A DNA stretch of 30,548 bases from a virus: positions 1-30,548 of the IMG/VR virus record IMGVR_UViG_3300025009_000313. One strand, given 5' to 3'. The notes beneath the pieces are model-generated. The model did no database searches. It was not told the DNA's origin and worked only from the letters and a program-made list of their open reading frames with translations. A program made the position numbers and the translations under genes. Shown here one piece after another: positions 28,101 through 30,548 of this stretch; position 1 is the first letter of the stretch, and each line of letters starts with the position of its first letter.

Positions 28101-30458
28101 TATTCTCTCCGGCGTTTCCTCTACCAATTTGGCCGCCTCTTCCTTGGCCGCAATTTCTTTTATAAGGTCGGTTTTCCACGCCAAAGTGTTTTTTTCCAAT
28201 TCTTTTTGCTTGTTGGTGAGGTCGTTGAATCTTCCTTTGAGATTCTGCAATCTCTTGTCCGGCTCTTCTTTCAATTTAAACCTAGCCTCGCCTGTTATGA
28301 TATTCAAGTCTAAAATTTCCCCGTCCATTTCTTGGATGAACGATTCAACCACTCCGTTGTTTTCCAAACGGACATACTCTTCCTCCAAAGCCTCGCCCTC
28401 GTCTAAAATTTCGTAATAGTCTTTGATTATTTCCGCCCTTGTTCCGGTTATCACCCTCGCCAGCCTTATAAGAGCCTGTTTGAGAATGGCAAAGAACTTT
28501 CTGACCAGACCGGCCGGTAAATGCTTTTCGTCAAGATAGTTTTCAAAATCATAAGCTAGCGCCTCGTCAATTTTTTCATTAGTTTTTTCGTTCCATTCAA
28601 TACCCAACTGCTTGGCCTTGGCGTTCATAATCTTTTCGCGGGTCATTCCGTTCTTGGCGAATATCGGTATTTTATTTATGTTAGTCAGCGTAAGGTGGAC
28701 GACTTCGTGCGGAGCGGTGTGTTTGGCCAGCTCTTTGGCTAGCAGAATAGTATTATCCGTAACCGCGCCCCAGAGCTCCACCGGATTGCGCCGACGAGTC
28801 AAAGGATTTATTTTATAACCGGCCAAAAGCGAATCGGCGAAATAAACATCAAAATCAAGATTAAGCCTTTTTTTGACATCGGCCAGATATTTTCCGGCTT
28901 CGGTCATTGTAGTTTCCGGCTGTTCGTATAAAAAGTCGGCTAGCTTAAAACGGGCTTCCATTTCTCCTTTATAAGGATAACGGGCGGACAATTCTTTAAA
29001 TACTTCGTCAAAATACTTGTTAAATAGTTTTCTTTCTTCGCCTTGCGGATAAGCCTTTGCTTTTTCGTTTACGGTGGATCGGGTGAGGTAATTGTTTTTC
29101 ATCCCGCCCTCTATCATTTTGTCTTCAATATAGGCTTGTCCGGCCCTGGCCAAAAGTTCTTCCGGGCGCGCCCAATAAGAATCAGTCTTGTTGCCGCCTA
29201 AAACAATGGCATTTTTATAAAATTCCGTTTTTTCGTCATAGACTTCCGTTTCTTCTTTGACTGTTTGCCTATACACATCGGCGATGTCTTGAAAATGCCG
29301 ACCCGGATAATTATAGTGTTTGGCCGAGCCGACTGCGTCTTCAAAACTTCTCCCGTCGGCGCGGGCTTTCATCGCCCAGTTTTCTTTGTCGTCTAAGACG
29401 GAAGAATCCTCGCGAGGGATAAACTCTTTGACTTTCCTTATTCTCCTGCCGGTAAGAGCATCCACAAGGTTAAGAGAGGCGCTGTCAAGATTATTGCCCC
29501 TGCTGTATCTGTCTTTCCCGCTTGACCATTTTTTGCGATAGCCGCCCCTGTCGGTTGTGGAATCAAGGAAGTGAACAAACTCGTGGAAAAAAGAACCGTC
29601 GCCTTTTCCTTTGGTAAGATTGATGATATTCTTGCTCGGTTCGTAGTGGGCATTGGCTCGTCCGCCTCCGCGCGCTCCGAAAGCGATGGAAAGCCCCATT
29701 TTGTTCATCAGCAAGGGAAAATCAATGGTAAGGAGTTTGGACATGTCTTTTACCGCCCCGATGGTGTAGCGGATGTGTTCTTTGGCGGTCAAATCGTCCA
29801 TATAATTCCCCAACTGCACGCTTTTAAAGCCCATTTCTTTGGTTAAGGTTTCGGGTTTTATTTTTTCTTCGGCGATGTCCGGCTCGCTTCTTTCCACTCG
29901 TTCAAGCGGTTTGAAGTTGCCGTGGCTCATATCCGTCCCCTCCGCCGGAGCTTTCTTTTTTGGTAAATAATAATCGTAGTCGTTACTAAGCCGATTTTCT
30001 TTTCTTGTCAGATTTTCCTCTATCTCCTTTCTGTTCTCCGCGATTGAATCCTCCGCTTCTTTTTTTGTGTCAAAGGTTCGCGTGGAAAATCCATAGGAAA
30101 ACCCCTCCCATCGGATTTTATTATCTCTCCACCCCTCGCTTTTTTGCGCCCCGTTTTTCAAAATGTTTTTTATTTCCTTAATTTCCTCCAAAGAAAATTT
30201 AAAAGTTCTTATCTCGTCAATGGCCGATTTAATCGTCCGGCCCAAGACCTTGATATTAACGCCGGGAGCGTAATCGGGCTGGTCTTTGTCTATAACCGCA
30301 GGAACGATGCTGTCCACAAAATCATAGGCATATTTATCTCTAAATGCGGTCGCTTGCTCGTAGTTTTTTATTTCCGCCAACTCCTTGACGAAAGACCGCA
30401 AATAATCGCCGTAGTTAGTCAAAAACGGCAACATAATTTCTTCTGCGACATGTCGCAT
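25122..30458 (-). CDS. giant polyvalent protein with two zincin-type metalloprotease motifs (probably virion-injected)
   Basis: About 1,778 residues from the ATG at 30458; the frame is open to a GTG at 30518, but those codons read like intergenic sequence (RTPSLLSKEGRYGG). Numbered from that GTG: an N-terminal region; then an LPD5-like stretch (GFKSVQLGNYMDDLTAKEHI) followed by a zincin with FFHEFVHFLD (H312-E313, H316); a second zincin with PHEVVHLTL (H604-E605, H608); a long coiled-coil middle (~750-950); and a C-terminal third with hydrophobic segments (YLGLNIASAIGNLFGDF, FGVMSGLILALTAFIDV). Giant proteins of this kind are packed in virions and enter the cell with DNA. It begins the operon ending in amidase and holin. 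Cleavage targets are unknown. Confidence 0.75.
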   Translation of the reverse strand: MRHVAEEIMLPFLTNYGDYLRSFVKELAEIKNYEQATAFRDKYAYDFVDSIVPAVIDKDQPDYAPGVNIKVLGRTIKSAIDEIRTFKFSLEEIKEIKNILKNGAQKSEGWRDNKIRWEGFSYGFSTRTFDTKKEAEDSIAENRKEIEENLTRKENRLSNDYDYYLPKKKAPAEGTDMSHGNFKPLERVERSEPDIAEEKIKPETLTKEMGFKSVQLGNYMDDLTAKEHIRYTIGAVKDMSKLLTIDFPLLMNKMGLSIAFGARGGGRANAHYEPSKNIINLTKGKGDGSFFHEFVHFLDSTTDRGGYRKKWSSGKDRYSRGNNLDSASLNLVDALTGRRIRKVKEFIPREDSSVLDDKENWAMKARADGRSFEDAVGSAKHYNYPGRHFQDIADVYRQTVKEETEVYDEKTEFYKNAIVLGGNKTDSYWARPEELLARAGQAYIEDKMIEGGMKNNYLTRSTVNEKAKAYPQGEERKLFNKYFDEVFKELSARYPYKGEMEARFKLADFLYEQPETTMTEAGKYLADVKKRLNLDFDVYFADSLLAGYKINPLTRRRNPVELWGAVTDNTILLAKELAKHTAPHEVVHLTLTNINKIPIFAKNGMTREKIMNAKAKQLGIEWNEKTNEKIDEALAYDFENYLDEKHLPAGLVRKFFAILKQALIRLARVITGTRAEIIKDYYEILDEGEALEEEYVRLENNGVVESFIQEMDGEILDLNIITGEARFKLKEEPDKRLQNLKGRFNDLTNKQKELEKNTLAWKTDLIKEIAAKEEAAKLVEETPERITGKFGEPGMIRFTTRTTPPPGTITARGEEEVESLGFANLEEAQQEINDYLQRKAQLISTRNKLRELRRQISQASQDKKVNKPALRDIERKLKMRKRYLEQKDYYVGMGVGRGKKEQMKMIRRRGRAVRDIQDNFAIGDKKAKEIIGGRKIHFMTEQEFNDFLVEFMNKSADIRSQISAQDELKAFIAENQLSKWENLQKAMGFPTVDKMTEQQAESFLAALSKYQFGDVFLTQRELETIHRTNWGEIKTERELLDAMQSKMGFSREELKNLTGRAVSEYTPWVRLARKHPFFNWLLGKRVEATVQAEREYIRLEEEINPLARAARASRRKLMGLKERAVDVAVPTDDIVFGFLEATDKESYEKKNKMTKEELAFAYYLIGQYWNAYEYLNSEYGMAGRQNYMTHTRRSFFEALKQEGIMAGLREVFSSQKEEEAAFKILDEETGNILAFEKFFGYALQRTGRLVPSKNVVRASLGYFHALAKKRAMDRFIPEAMVAVQAHKAVVGTTAKGLTKDPTLEKFVKEFLNDAKGRHIKFITRQGSSSDIALRAMISWVAIKYLGLNIASAIGNLFGDFTAIFWELNIREQARGVTRSIFHPIQSYEINKQFNYFAGRNPIVELFDPKYHLPARLKQALMVLMSLTSYQSNKFFLRAKMTDEEFKTGVLEDSRLKDIALSLSRVKPNKFYVKSLAGNTTAGTATFQFGSWAIAILNTFLSDGQEVIKMLAGRDVKKAITSREAQKLLKFGVMSGLILALTAFIDVDDDDYTLWGRTIRSIKNNLNTLVQALTFTLQYGDDGQVHLITPPVIKEITSWATALVQLFTLEEYKRDGKGYEIGDMKWIKSGERIITPAALRQFMPQEKGNAKESLIQEAIKTGVFNAEEIAKEISPDWNDPEKMDAEAKERKIASVKILYNARKNYPNDPVAEIMINGDNNEERIKSMLELGKTIGEEEVYSKLKKLYRDSELCADERARTGCLVSGKILKDYQIEKRKQ

Positions 30459-30531
30459 TCCCCCATATCGCCCCTCTTTTGACAATAAGGACGGAGTTCG
30501 GCCGATAGAGTTAAACACTTTTTGTTTTAAA

Positions 30532-30548
30532 CCGGCTACAAAAGCCGG
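30532..30548 (-). terminator. terminator-like hairpin at the window edge
   Basis: CCGGCT pairs with AGCCGG over a 5-base loop, followed on the minus strand by TTTAAAAC. It probably ends a transcript from beyond the window, just upstream of the giant gene. Confidence 0.45.

Noticed and set aside
30446-30459. 14-base perfect palindrome TGCGACATGTCGCA near the giant gene start
   Set aside because: Perfect but short, overlaps the likely start codon, and no second copy was noticed. It was not given as a feature.
1-30548. CRISPR array or insertion sequence
   Set aside because: No regularly spaced repeats with unique spacers and no transposase were found.

Overview
The window is a stretch of a tailed double-stranded DNA phage genome (order Caudovirales in the old sense). 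Every gene I can support lies on the minus strand, so transcription runs from high to low coordinates. Hallmarks are a large terminase, a portal, a scaffold-like protein, a probable HK97-fold capsid protein, a lysis pair and a 1.8-kilo-residue polyvalent protein. No integrase or repressor is visible. The host cannot be read directly. Small Thr/Ala-rich secreted proteins, A/T-rich leaders mostly without Shine-Dalgarno sequences and a bacterial-type IF-1 would fit a phage of Patescibacteria (candidate phyla radiation), but this is inference. TGA is used as a stop (many ATGA overlaps), so a TGA-recoding host is unlikely.

Layout in the direction of transcription. (1) 30458-24365: giant polyvalent protein, N-acetylmuramoyl-L-alanine amidase and small holin-like protein in one overlapping operon, closed by a terminator at about 24290. 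(2) 24267-23875: NinG-like HNH protein followed by two terminators. (3) 23794-19954: promoter with DnaA-type box, a 19-bp inverted repeat, a replication-initiator-like gene carrying iteron-like repeats, then RNase H-like, DNA methyltransferase and small unknown genes. (4) 19941-18900: a predicted pseudoknotted RNA, four tiny Cys-rich proteins and a tRNA-Lys-like gene. (5) 18876-13933: MT-A70 adenine methyltransferase frameshifted at a G8 tract, a promoter, a striking tRNA-like leader RNA, ERF recombinase, PD-(D/E)XK nuclease, a DnaA-domain-IV-like protein and an SNF2-type helicase. (6) 13842-13477: one secreted protein under its own promoter. (7) 13404-5766: late operon starting with a phage-encoded IF-1, then terminase small and large subunits, portal, scaffold and accessory proteins. 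(8) 5762-1: promoter, structured leader with two terminator-like hairpins, then decoration-like protein, capsid protein, paralogous small virion-like proteins, secreted proteins and a tail or neck-like structural protein with a duplicated C-terminal domain.

The most interesting signals are non-coding. They are a three-way tRNA-like RNA at 18110-18239 whose helices are supported by G-U pairs only on the minus strand; a compact pseudoknot at 19844-19941; a repeat-containing leader before the capsid genes; and a 9-bp perfect DnaA-type box (TTATCCACA) just upstream of each of five promoters. The last sits in a phage that also encodes a DnaA-domain-IV-like helix-turn-helix protein. Together with IF-1, these suggest the phage controls transcription and translation in ways not obvious from its protein genes.
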